Assembly: GCA_030147505.1 (NCBI GenBank)
Contig: JASBVG010000096.1
Coordinates: 31,869 to 95,868 of the forward strand
DNA length: 64,000 bases
Direction of reading: 5' to 3'
Source of the DNA: Tardiphaga sp.
Lineage (GTDB): Bacteria; Pseudomonadota; Alphaproteobacteria; Rhizobiales; Xanthobacteraceae
Shown here: positions 25,231 through 32,444 of the stretch, piece by piece
How the letters are laid out: the number at the start of each line of letters is the position of its first letter
How positions within the stretch are numbered: the first letter of the stretch is position 1
Position numbers and translations under genes: made by a program
The notes under the pieces: model-generated
Seen by the model: the letters and a program-made list of their open reading frames with translations, nothing else
What the model was told of the DNA's origin: nothing
Databases searched by the model: none

Positions 25231-25405
25231 CCCTCCCCCAAGCCGCGAAGCGGCGCCGCGGGGAGGGTGGATCGAAGCGAGCGTTCAGCGAGCTTCGAGA
25301 CGGGTGGGGTGCTTCCCCAAACTCCGACGTCACGTGGGGAGAGACCCTACCCCCGCCTATCGGCGGACCCTCCCCACTGCGCAGCTACGCTGCTTGGGGG
25401 AGGGA
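25231..25405. repeat. MITE-like inverted-repeat element, copy 2 (inverted)
   Basis: Left arm 25231-25270 (CCCTCCCCCAAGCCGCGAAG...GGGAGGGTGG) and right arm ending CTGCTTGGGGGAGGGAG. The interior GCGTTCAGCGAGCTTCGAGA is the reverse complement of the interiors at 3341 and 35392. It lies between the convergent FAD monooxygenase and cupin genes. Confidence 0.8.
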
Positions 25406-25428
25406 GACTACGACCGCCGTCGCTTGAA

Positions 25429-25887
25429 TTAAGCCCCCGGAGGCGGCGGCAGGAAGTGGATGTTGTAGGTTGCAGCCAGCGCCACTACATCCTCGGGCTT
25501 CTGTTCCTTCATGTTGTGGATCGCCCAGAACAGGTCATAGAGCCGGCGCGACGGCGAGACCCAGAACAGCACTTTGGCGTTCTGGTCCGACTTGTTGAAG
25601 ATGCCATGCGGAATGCCGCGGGCGAGACGCACGAGATCGCCCGGCGTGGCCGACGTCTCGTTGCCGTCGAGGAAGAAGTCGAGTTTTCCCTCAAGGATGT
25701 AGAGATATTCGTCCTGGTCCGGGTGGATGTGCGGCGGCACGAATGTGCCGGGCGGGAAGGTGGCGTGCCACGAGAACGAATCCTCGGTGACATTCTTCGG
25801 CACATAGGTCTGGCCGAGGATGCTCCAGGTGATGCCCTGCATACCTTCATTGGCACGCGTGATGCCGGCGCTTTCGGTTTTTGTCAT
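25429..25887 (-). CDS. Cupin-domain protein (copy 2)
   Basis: 152 residues. Cupin motif 1 is HIHPDQDEYLYILEG and motif 2 is GDLVRLARGIPHGIFN, so the His, His, Glu and His metal ligands are kept. It is paralogous to the cupin at 17788. It starts 12 bp after the LivF-like ATPase gene in the same direction, so it is the last gene of the transporter operon. Such cupins can be small ring- or quercetin-type dioxygenases or sensors; the coupling to an uptake operon suggests a role in early handling of the imported compound. The reaction is unknown. Confidence 0.86.
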   Translation of the reverse strand: MTKTESAGITRANEGMQGITWSILGQTYVPKNVTEDSFSWHATFPPGTFVPPHIHPDQDEYLYILEGKLDFFLDGNETSATPGDLVRLARGIPHGIFNKSDQNAKVLFWVSPSRRLYDLFWAIHNMKEQKPEDVVALAATYNIHFLPPPPGA

Positions 25888-25899
25888 GCTCTCTCCTTG

Positions 25900-26598
25900 T
25901 CAAACATGCAGGAAGCGATCCTTCACTGTCGGATCGCTATTCAATTGCTCGGACGTTCCCGTCCACACTACACGGCCCTTTTCGATGACAACATGACGGT
26001 CGGCAAAGGCCGCCAGTGCATCGACATTCTTGTCGATCACCAGAATTGACTGCTTCTCCGCCTTCAGCTTCTTCAGGCAATTCCAGATCTCGAGCCGGAT
26101 CAGTGGTGCGAGGCCCTCGGTCGCCTCATCCAGGATCAGCAGTTTCGGATTGGTCATCAGCGCACGGCCGACCGCCAGCATCTGCTGTTCGCCGCCCGAA
26201 AGCTGCGTGCCGAGATTGCCTCGTCGCTCCTTCAGGCGCGGAAACAGGTCGTAGATTTTCTCCAGCGTCCAGCGCGCCGGCGGGTGGCGCACGGCAGCGG
26301 TGGCGATCAGGTTCTCTTCCACCGTCAGGGTCGGGAAGATCTGACGTCCTTCCGGCACGAGACCAATGCCGGCCTGCGCGATGCGATAGGACGGTTGCCC
26401 GGCCATCGTCCTGTTGTCGAAGGTGATGCTGCCGCCGGTTGGATGTAGCAGGCCCATGATGGCGTTGATGGTGGTCGTCTTGCCCATGCCGTTGCGGCCG
26501 AGCAGGGTGACGACCTCGCCGGCATTGATGTGCAGCGAGATATCGAACAGCACCTTTGCTGCACCATAGGCGGCCTGCAGATTGGTGACAGCGAGCAT
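25900..26598 (-). CDS. Branched-chain-type ABC transporter ATPase (LivF-like)
   Basis: 232 residues from the ATG at 26598, which overlaps the stop of the previous gene (ATGA). It has Walker A (GRNGMGKTT), VPEGRQIFPTLTVEEN (LivF hallmark), signature LSGGEQQMLAVGRAL and Walker B (LLILDEATEGLAP). It energises a high-affinity uptake system in the inner membrane. The order LivK-H-M-G-F-cupin is one operon. HAAT systems in catabolic clusters commonly import aromatic acids rather than amino acids. Confidence 0.92.
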   Translation of the reverse strand: MLAVTNLQAAYGAAKVLFDISLHINAGEVVTLLGRNGMGKTTTINAIMGLLHPTGGSITFDNRTMAGQPSYRIAQAGIGLVPEGRQIFPTLTVEENLIATAAVRHPPARWTLEKIYDLFPRLKERRGNLGTQLSGGEQQMLAVGRALMTNPKLLILDEATEGLAPLIRLEIWNCLKKLKAEKQSILVIDKNVDALAAFADRHVVIEKGRVVWTGTSEQLNSDPTVKDRFLHV

Positions 26599-27347
26599 CA
26601 GGCAGCCTCCTCGCCGAGATAGGCGGCGCGCACTTCCGCATTGTCGCGGATGTCCTGCGGCTTGCCGCAAGCGATGATGCGGCCATAGACCAGCACCGAG
26701 ACGCGATCGGCCAGCGCGAACACCGCATCCATGTCGTGTTCGATCAGGATGATCGGCAGCTCCTTGCGCAGTTCCTGCAGGATGTTGATCAGCCGCTGCG
26801 ATTCATCATGGCTGGTGCCGGCGAGCGGCTCGTCCAGCAGCAGCAGCTTTGGCTTTGCCGCCAGCGCGATGGCAATCTCGAGCTGGCGTTTCTCGCCATG
26901 TGACATCTGCCCGGCCGGCACGCGCGCGCGCGCGGCGAGGCCGAAGCGCGTCAGGAGGCCCATGGCAATGTCGTTGAGTTCGCGTTCGCCGGCAGCATTG
27001 CCGAGAAAGCGGAAGCTCGATCCGGCGCGAGCCTGCGCCGCGAGCGCGACATTCTCCAGCGCCGAGAATCGCGGCAGGATCGAGGTGATCTGGAACGAGC
27101 GCACAAGGCCGCGCTGCGCGCGCGTGGCCATCGGCAGCGGTGTCACGTCATGGCCGTCGAAGGTGATGTGTCCGCTATCGGGCTTCGCATGGCCGGAGAT
27201 CTGGTGGATCAGCGTGGTCTTGCCCGCGCCGTTGGGGCCGATGATGGCGTGCAGCTCGCACGGCTGCACGTCGAAGGTGACATCGTCGGTGACGCGCAGC
27301 GCGCCATAGTTCTTGGTCAGGTTCTGTAGCTGCAGGAGGGCGCTCAT
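26598..27347 (-). CDS. Branched-chain-type ABC transporter ATPase (LivG-like)
   Basis: 249 residues. Walker A is GPNGAGKTT. The LivG features RSFQITSILPRFSALENVALA and the signature SHGEKRQLEIAIAL are present, with Walker B (LLLLDEPLAGTS); the signature is SHGEK rather than LSGGE, as is common in LivG. It overlaps its neighbours by 3-4 bp on both sides, indicating coupled translation with LivM and LivF. Confidence 0.92.
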   Translation of the reverse strand: MSALLQLQNLTKNYGALRVTDDVTFDVQPCELHAIIGPNGAGKTTLIHQISGHAKPDSGHITFDGHDVTPLPMATRAQRGLVRSFQITSILPRFSALENVALAAQARAGSSFRFLGNAAGERELNDIAMGLLTRFGLAARARVPAGQMSHGEKRQLEIAIALAAKPKLLLLDEPLAGTSHDESQRLINILQELRKELPIILIEHDMDAVFALADRVSVLVYGRIIACGKPQDIRDNAEVRAAYLGEEAA

Positions 27348-28330
27348 GACTTGCCTCCGAACAGGCCGCTGATGCCGCCGCGGACGAACAGCACGACGAG
27401 GATCAGGATCGGGCCAAAGATCATCGCCCAGTGCTCAGTGTAATGCGACAGGATATCGGCCAGCAGTGTGAAGGCCGCCGCACCGAGGATGGCGCCATGC
27501 AGCGAGCCGAGGCCGCCGAGCACCAGCACGAAGATCAGTTCGCCCGAGCGCTGCCAGGCCGTGTAGGCGGGGCTGACGAATTCGGTCTGGTTGGCGAGCA
27601 GGAAGCCGGAGACGCCAGCAATCGCCCCTGCGATCACATAGGCGGTGAGCTGGTAGCGATAGGGCGCGAAGCCGATCGCCTCCATGCGCACCGGATTTTC
27701 GCGAATGCCGCGCAACACGCGACCGAAGCGCGACGCGACGATCCCGCGCAGCAGGACATAGGCGCCGAGCAGCGTGCCGAAGGCGACGTAATACATCGCC
27801 AGATCGTTCTTCAGGAACTTGCTGCCGAAGAAGGTGCTGCGCGCAGCGAGCGTCAGTCCGTCATCGCCGCCATAGGCCGCGAGCGAGGTTGTCAGGAAGA
27901 ACAGCATCTGGCCGAAGGCCAGCGTGATCATGATGAAATAGACGCCCTTGGTCCGCAGCGAGATCGCACCGGTGATCACCGCGAAGACGATCGACGTGGC
28001 GACCATGGCTGCAAGCTGGACGAAGCCGTCGGTGATGCCGTGGCTTGCGAGGATCGCGACGCTGTAGGCGCCGAGGCCAACGAAGGCAGCATGGCCGAAG
28101 GAGATCATCGCGCCATAGCCGATCAGCAGATCGAGCGACATGGCGGCGAGCGCGAGGATCATGATGCGGGTGACGACAGCCAGCACATAGCTCTGCGGGC
28201 CCAGCAGCAGCGCCAGCGGCACCAGCGCGAAGACCGCGAAGATCAGCACCGGCAGGATCAGCGCGCGGCCCATCCGGGGGGGCGCGGCGAGGGCGGGAAC
28301 GGCGTCGAGATCGACGAGATTGTTCATCAT
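27344..28330 (-). CDS. Branched-chain-type ABC transporter permease (LivM-like)
   Basis: 328 residues with about nine or ten hydrophobic segments. LivM features include MSLDLLIGYGAMISFGHAAF, GVYFIMITLAFGQM and the EAA-like GIRENPVRMEAIGF. It forms the inner-membrane channel with the LivH-like protein. Two adjacent Met codons (28330, 28327) could be the start; GGGAGC lies upstream. The gene overlaps livG by 4 bp. Confidence 0.92.
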   Translation of the reverse strand: MMNNLVDLDAVPALAAPPRMGRALILPVLIFAVFALVPLALLLGPQSYVLAVVTRIMILALAAMSLDLLIGYGAMISFGHAAFVGLGAYSVAILASHGITDGFVQLAAMVATSIVFAVITGAISLRTKGVYFIMITLAFGQMLFFLTTSLAAYGGDDGLTLAARSTFFGSKFLKNDLAMYYVAFGTLLGAYVLLRGIVASRFGRVLRGIRENPVRMEAIGFAPYRYQLTAYVIAGAIAGVSGFLLANQTEFVSPAYTAWQRSGELIFVLVLGGLGSLHGAILGAAAFTLLADILSHYTEHWAMIFGPILILVVLFVRGGISGLFGGKS

Positions 28331-28339
28331 GCGCTCCCG

Positions 28340-29260
28340 CTACTTCTTGGCCGGGAACAGGCCGGAGGGCCGGAAGAACAGCACGGCGGCCATCAGGATA
28401 TAGATCAGCATCGGCGCGATGGCGCGGCCGGTCTGGCTCGCGGCGGAGGGATCGAGCAGCGCGCGCAGCAGAGTGGGCGCAAAAAAGCGGCCGAGCGTAT
28501 CGACGAGGCCGATCAGGAGCGCCGCAATGAAAGCGCCGCGGATCGAGCCGATGCCGCCGATCACGATCACCACGAAAGCGAGGATCAGCACGTTGTCGCC
28601 CATACCCGGCTCGACCGAGAGGATCGGCGCGATCATGGCGCCGGCAAATCCGGCCAGCATGGCGCCGACGCCGAAGACGATGGTGAACAGCAGGCGGATA
28701 TTGACGCCGAGCGCGGAGACCATCGGCGCATTGCTGGCACCGGCGCGGATCAGCATGCCGAGTTTTGTCCGATTGACGACGATGTAGAGCGCGACGCCGA
28801 CCAGAATGCCGACGGCGATGATCACGAGGCGCCAGACGGGATAGAGCAGGCCGTCGGTGATCTCGATGGCGCCGGACAACGCATCGGGGATCGGCACATT
28901 CAACGGTGCGGCGCCCCATACATATTTGACGGCCTGGTTGAGGAAGATGATGACACCGAAGGTGGCCAGCACCTGATCGAGATGGTCGCGATCATAGAGA
29001 TGCCTGAATATCAGCAACTCCAGAACCAGCCCGAAGATCAATGCAGCAGGCAGCGCGAGCGCGAGGCCGGCGAAGAAGCTGCCCGTCATGGCAGTGAAGG
29101 CAGCAACGAAATAGGCGCCCACCATATATTGAACGCCATGGGCGAGATTGATGAAGTCCATCACGCCGAACACCAGCGTGAGGCCGGCGGCGATCAGGAA
29201 CAGGATCAGCCCGAACTGCAGGCCGTTGAGAACCTGGACGAGGGCAAGGGTGAGGGTCAT
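28340..29260 (-). CDS. Branched-chain-type ABC transporter permease (LivH-like)
   Basis: 306 residues, highly hydrophobic. LivH markers are GLQFGLILFLIAAGLTLVFGV, MDFINLAHGVQYMVGAYF and the C-terminal IAPMLIYILMAAVLFFRPSGLF. It is the channel partner of the next gene, 9 bp downstream. The ribosome site is weak (TGGTAA). A repeat and about 190 bp separate it from the binding-protein gene. Confidence 0.91.
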   Translation of the reverse strand: MTLTLALVQVLNGLQFGLILFLIAAGLTLVFGVMDFINLAHGVQYMVGAYFVAAFTAMTGSFFAGLALALPAALIFGLVLELLIFRHLYDRDHLDQVLATFGVIIFLNQAVKYVWGAAPLNVPIPDALSGAIEITDGLLYPVWRLVIIAVGILVGVALYIVVNRTKLGMLIRAGASNAPMVSALGVNIRLLFTIVFGVGAMLAGFAGAMIAPILSVEPGMGDNVLILAFVVIVIGGIGSIRGAFIAALLIGLVDTLGRFFAPTLLRALLDPSAASQTGRAIAPMLIYILMAAVLFFRPSGLFPAKK

Positions 29261-29310
29261 GTGGTCAAGTTACCAAAATCGAATGAAAGCGCAGCGACGC
29301 TCGGTAGCCT

Positions 29311-29437
29311 CTGCCCGTTTGCGGGGAGAGGTCGTCGCGCGTAGTGCGGCGGGCGAGGGGTTCTCTCCATATGCTGCGAGCCCGCAGAGAGACCCCTCAC
29401 CCTGACCCTCTTCCCTTCAGAACGGGGGCGAGGGGAC
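29311..29437. repeat. Palindromic GC-rich intergenic repeat
   Basis: Within the LivK-LivH gap. GAGGGGTTCTCT pairs with AGAGACCCCTC, and TGCCCGTTTGCGGGGAGAGG resembles the inverse of the CCTCTTCCCTTCAGAACGGG end. It may lower readthrough from the binding-protein gene to the permeases, giving the usual excess of binding protein. Confidence 0.5.
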
Positions 29438-29452
29438 ATTGCGGTCCGAATT

Positions 29453-30625
29453 TTACTGCGCGGCGCAGTCCTTGGCGTAGCGGTCGGCGTAGTTCGAAAA
29501 CACCTTCTCGGCGATCTCGGTCTGGAACTTGCCGTCGGCGCGCTTGGCGACCTTGGTCAGGTAGAAGTCCTGGATCGGATAGCCGTTATTGCTGAACTTG
29601 AAGCTGCCGCGGATCGAGGGGAAGTCGGCCTTCTTCAGCGCCGCTGCCACCCTGGTCTTGTCGGATAGATCGCCCTTCACGGCGGTAACGGCGCTGTTGA
29701 TCAGGAGCGCGGCGTCATAGGCCTGGAAAGCATAGGTCGCCGGCACGCTCTTATAAGCCTGCTCATATTCCGCCACGAACTTCTTGTTCGTCGCGTTGTC
29801 CAGATTCGGCGCCCAGTTGGAGCCGCCGAACATGCCGATGGCGGCATCCTGCTGCGCCGGCAGCGTCGATTCATCGACGGTGAAAGTGGAGAGGAACGGG
29901 ATGCGGTCGAGCAGGCCGGCCTGCTTGTACTGCTTGACGAGATTCACGCCCATGCCGCCCGGCATGAAGGTGAGCACGGCGTCGGGCTTCATCGATGCGA
30001 TCTTTGACAGCTCCGCCTGGAAGTCGAGCGTGCCGAGCGGCATATAGCTCTCCTCGACGATGTCGCCCTTGAAATCCATTTTCACGCCGGCGACGAAATC
30101 CTTGCCGGCCTGATAGTTCGGCGTGATCAGATAGATCTTCTTGTAGCCGCGCTTCTGCGCGACATTGCCGAGGATCTGGTGTATCTGGTCGTTTTGATAC
30201 GACGTCACATAGAAATACGGATTGCACTCCTTGCCCGCATAGCTGGACGGGCCGGCATTCGGCGAGATCAGGAAGGTCTTGTTCTCGGTGACCGGCTTGT
30301 GGATCGCCTGCAGGATGTTGGAGAAGATCGGGCCGACCACGAAGTCGACCTTGTCGCGCTCCAGCAGGCCCTTGACCTTGGTGACGGCGACATCGGGCTT
30401 CAGCTCGTCATCGACGACGACGACCTCGACATCCTTGCCGCCCATCTTGCCGCCGAGGTCCTTGACGGCGAGATTGAAGCCGTCGCGCGCCTGCTGGCCG
30501 AGCACGGCGCCGGCGCCGGACAAGGACACGATCACACCGACCTTGATCTTTTCCTGAGCGAGCGCCGGCATGGCGGCGGCGCTCATCAATGCGGCAAATC
30601 CTGCCAGTTTGAGATGCTTCTTCAT
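29453..30625 (-). CDS. Periplasmic ligand-binding protein of the Liv-type transporter (LivK-like)
   Basis: 390 residues. The signal peptide is residues 1-23 (cleavage ALA-QE). The mature protein begins KIKVGVIVSLSGAGAVLGQQ, a Peripla_BP_6 fold. It has the two-lobe pattern with GAGAVLG and PNAGPSSYAGK as ligand-contact segments. AGGAGGA precedes the ATG. It is the first gene of the transporter operon and is divergent from marR. The 346-bp gap holds operators g and h, so aromatic-acid uptake is probably induced together with catabolism. Confidence 0.92.
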   Translation of the reverse strand: MKKHLKLAGFAALMSAAAMPALAQEKIKVGVIVSLSGAGAVLGQQARDGFNLAVKDLGGKMGGKDVEVVVVDDELKPDVAVTKVKGLLERDKVDFVVGPIFSNILQAIHKPVTENKTFLISPNAGPSSYAGKECNPYFYVTSYQNDQIHQILGNVAQKRGYKKIYLITPNYQAGKDFVAGVKMDFKGDIVEESYMPLGTLDFQAELSKIASMKPDAVLTFMPGGMGVNLVKQYKQAGLLDRIPFLSTFTVDESTLPAQQDAAIGMFGGSNWAPNLDNATNKKFVAEYEQAYKSVPATYAFQAYDAALLINSAVTAVKGDLSDKTRVAAALKKADFPSIRGSFKFSNNGYPIQDFYLTKVAKRADGKFQTEIAEKVFSNYADRYAKDCAAQ

Positions 30626-30801
30626 ATTCGTCCTCCTCCGATCGGCTGCAAAAGGCGGCCGAATAAACGCGTCAACCCAATAAAGTTGTGTTCTTTTGCC
30701 CGCAGCTTAAGCTGAGCGCGGCTGCCGCCGCAAGCAAAGTCGCTCAGTCTTTGGGCGCAAACACGCGATGATAGGGGCTATGCAAGGGGCAGGCCAATTT
30801 A

Positions 30802-30815
30802 CTTGAAGCTTAAAG
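30802..30815. promoter_or_regulatory. Putative MarR operator, site g
   Basis: CTTGAAGCTTAAAG, 12 of 14 bases fitting a perfect dyad, in the livK-like / marR divergent region, 177 bp from the binding-protein start and 157 bp from the marR start. Confidence 0.6.
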
Positions 30816-30878
30816 AATTATCTGAAATCAATGATTGGCCGTCCCGCGGCGTTTTGGCTTGCGAACTTGTGAAAATTG

Positions 30879-30892
30879 CTTGAAGGTCAAAA
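30879..30892. promoter_or_regulatory. Putative MarR operator, site h
   Basis: CTTGAAGGTCAAAA, 80 bp before marR and 64 bp from site g centre. Its place suggests autoregulation of marR. Confidence 0.58.
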
Positions 30893-30971
30893 GATCGCGG
30901 TTGCAGCATGACATTGTGGATGGACGGCAGCCTCATCCGCGGCCGGATCACCGGACTGGTAAGATTGCATC

Positions 30972-31472
30972 ATGATTCTCGACTCCGAGACCAAGGCTGT
31001 CGAACTTCCCGAAGATCACGGCGACGAGCTGCGGCTCTGGCTGCGGCTCCTGACCTGCACCACTTTGATCGAGGGCGAGGTCCGCAGCCGGCTGCGTGAA
31101 CGCTTCGACGTCACGCTGCCGCGCTTCGACCTGATGGCGCAGCTCGACAAGGTGCCGGATGGCATGACCCTGTCGGATGTCTCCAAGCGCATGATGGTGT
31201 CGAACGGCAATGTCACGGGCCTTGTCGAGCGCCTGGTTGAATCCGGCCATGTCGACCGCCGCACCTCCGATACCGACCGCCGCGTCCAGGTGATCCGCCT
31301 GACAAAACTCGGCCGCGCCGAATTCCGCCGGATGGCGGAAGAGCACGAGACATGGATCGCCGAGATATTTACCGATCTGACACCGAAGGACGTGCGCGAG
31401 CTCATGCGTCTGCTCGCCAAGACCAAGGCATCGGCTCAGAAGGCCGGGCAAAAAGCTGCCAAGGCGCCATGA
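30972..31472 (+). CDS. MarR-family transcriptional regulator
   Basis: 166 residues. It has a winged helix with recognition helix in LSDVSKRMMVSNGNVTGLVE and wing VDRRTSDTDRRVQVIRLT. MarR proteins bind 14-20 bp palindromes as dimers and usually release DNA on binding a phenolic or aryl-CoA ligand. The gene lies at the centre of the catabolic region, overlaps the arylformamidase-like gene by 4 bp, and has two copies of the recurring palindrome upstream. I infer that it represses the whole set. The Lys/Ala-rich tail (KASAQKAGQKAAKAP) is a small oddity. Confidence 0.92.
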   Translation: MILDSETKAVELPEDHGDELRLWLRLLTCTTLIEGEVRSRLRERFDVTLPRFDLMAQLDKVPDGMTLSDVSKRMMVSNGNVTGLVERLVESGHVDRRTSDTDRRVQVIRLTKLGRAEFRRMAEEHETWIAEIFTDLTPKDVRELMRLLAKTKASAQKAGQKAAKAP

Positions 31473-32299
31473 CTTCAAACGACATGACCGCGATCGATCT
31501 CGAGGCCGAATACAACAACCGCGCGCGCGTCCGCGAAAGCGGCGAGCTTATCGCCGGTTGGGCGCGCGACGCGAAGGCCTGGCGCGAGCGGAATGGCGTG
31601 CCGCGTGTCATTCCCTATGGCGCGGGCGTTCGCAACACGATCGACTATTTCGCTGCGGCGGATAAGGGCCCGATCGTGGTCTTCATTCATGGCGGCTATT
31701 GGCAGGCGCTCGATGCATCCTTTTTCAGCCATCTGTCGCGTGGCCTGACCACCCATGGCATCAGCGTCGCGATGCCGAGTTACGATCTGTGCCCGCAGGT
31801 CTCTGTCGCCGATATCGTCGCACAGATGCGTATGGCGGTGCGCCAACTCGCAAGGCTCGGCAGGCCTCTGGTGATCTCGGGTCACTCGGCCGGTGGCCAT
31901 CTCGCTGCCTGTATGCTGGCGACCGACTGGCCGGCGCTCGATCCCGTGTTGCCGAAAGATACTGTAATCGCCGCTTATGCTATTTCCGGTTTGTTCGATC
32001 TGCGGCCTCTGGTGCCGACCTCCATCAACAAGGCATTGCAGCTCGATGACGCGAGCGCGCGTGCGGTGAGTCCGCTGCTCGGCCCGGTGCCGGGCCATGG
32101 CAGCCTAGATGCCGTTGTCGGCGGCGAGGAGAGTGCGGAGTATTTCCGCCAGAGCCGCAGTATCATTGAAGCCTGGGGCAAAGCGATCCCGACACGCTAC
32201 GATACAGTTCCCGGGGCAAATCATTTCACGGCCATCGCGCCGCTCGCCGATCCGGAATCGGCGATGACTTTGCGTCTGAAGGCGTTGGCCACCGTTTAG
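31469..32299 (+). CDS. Alpha/beta hydrolase, arylformamidase (kynurenine formamidase)-like
   Basis: 276 residues. The start at 31469 overlaps the marR stop (ATGA). The oxyanion motif HGGYW followed by GHSAGG nucleophile elbow and GANHFT catalytic His are the hallmarks of the HGGxW arylformamidase group. Such enzymes remove formyl groups from N-formylkynurenine or N-formylanthranilate. Release of 2-aminobenzoate by this protein would feed the ligase encoded next, which fits the region, but carboxylesterase activity cannot be excluded. No signal peptide; cytoplasmic. Confidence 0.82.
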   Translation: MTSNDMTAIDLEAEYNNRARVRESGELIAGWARDAKAWRERNGVPRVIPYGAGVRNTIDYFAAADKGPIVVFIHGGYWQALDASFFSHLSRGLTTHGISVAMPSYDLCPQVSVADIVAQMRMAVRQLARLGRPLVISGHSAGGHLAACMLATDWPALDPVLPKDTVIAAYAISGLFDLRPLVPTSINKALQLDDASARAVSPLLGPVPGHGSLDAVVGGEESAEYFRQSRSIIEAWGKAIPTRYDTVPGANHFTAIAPLADPESAMTLRLKALATV

Positions 32300-32385
32300 G
32301 CCATCTGCCCAAACTATCCGCGTCCAGCGCGCCCATCCGCCAAAAATTTCACCGTGCCCCCGATTTCCGCAGTTGCGCCGATATG

Positions 32386-32399
32386 TTTTAAGTCTAAAA
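32386..32399. promoter_or_regulatory. Putative MarR operator, site i
   Basis: TTTTAAGTCTAAAA, 45 bp before the aryl-CoA ligase start. It fits YTTKARRNYYAAAR; arms TTTTA/TAAAA are exact inverses. Confidence 0.65.
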
Positions 32400-32444
32400 T
32401 GATTTCCAACGACGCCTCGACGCGTCCGGACGCAGGAGCATGTC

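Larger units (their letters stand above)
30626..30971. other. Divergent control region livK-like / marR
   Basis: 346 bp without a gene. It holds two palindromic operators (30802-30815 and 30879-30892). The livK-like promoter should lie at about 30650-30720 on the minus strand; the AT-rich TATTGGGTTGACGCGTTTAT (minus strand, near 30680) includes a TTGACG -35 candidate. Confidence 0.5.

Noticed and set aside
27431..29344. 637-codon plus-strand frame across the livM/livH genes
   Set aside because: Asp/Glu/Arg/Gln-rich nonsense complementary to two hydrophobic permeases; no ribosome site or domain.
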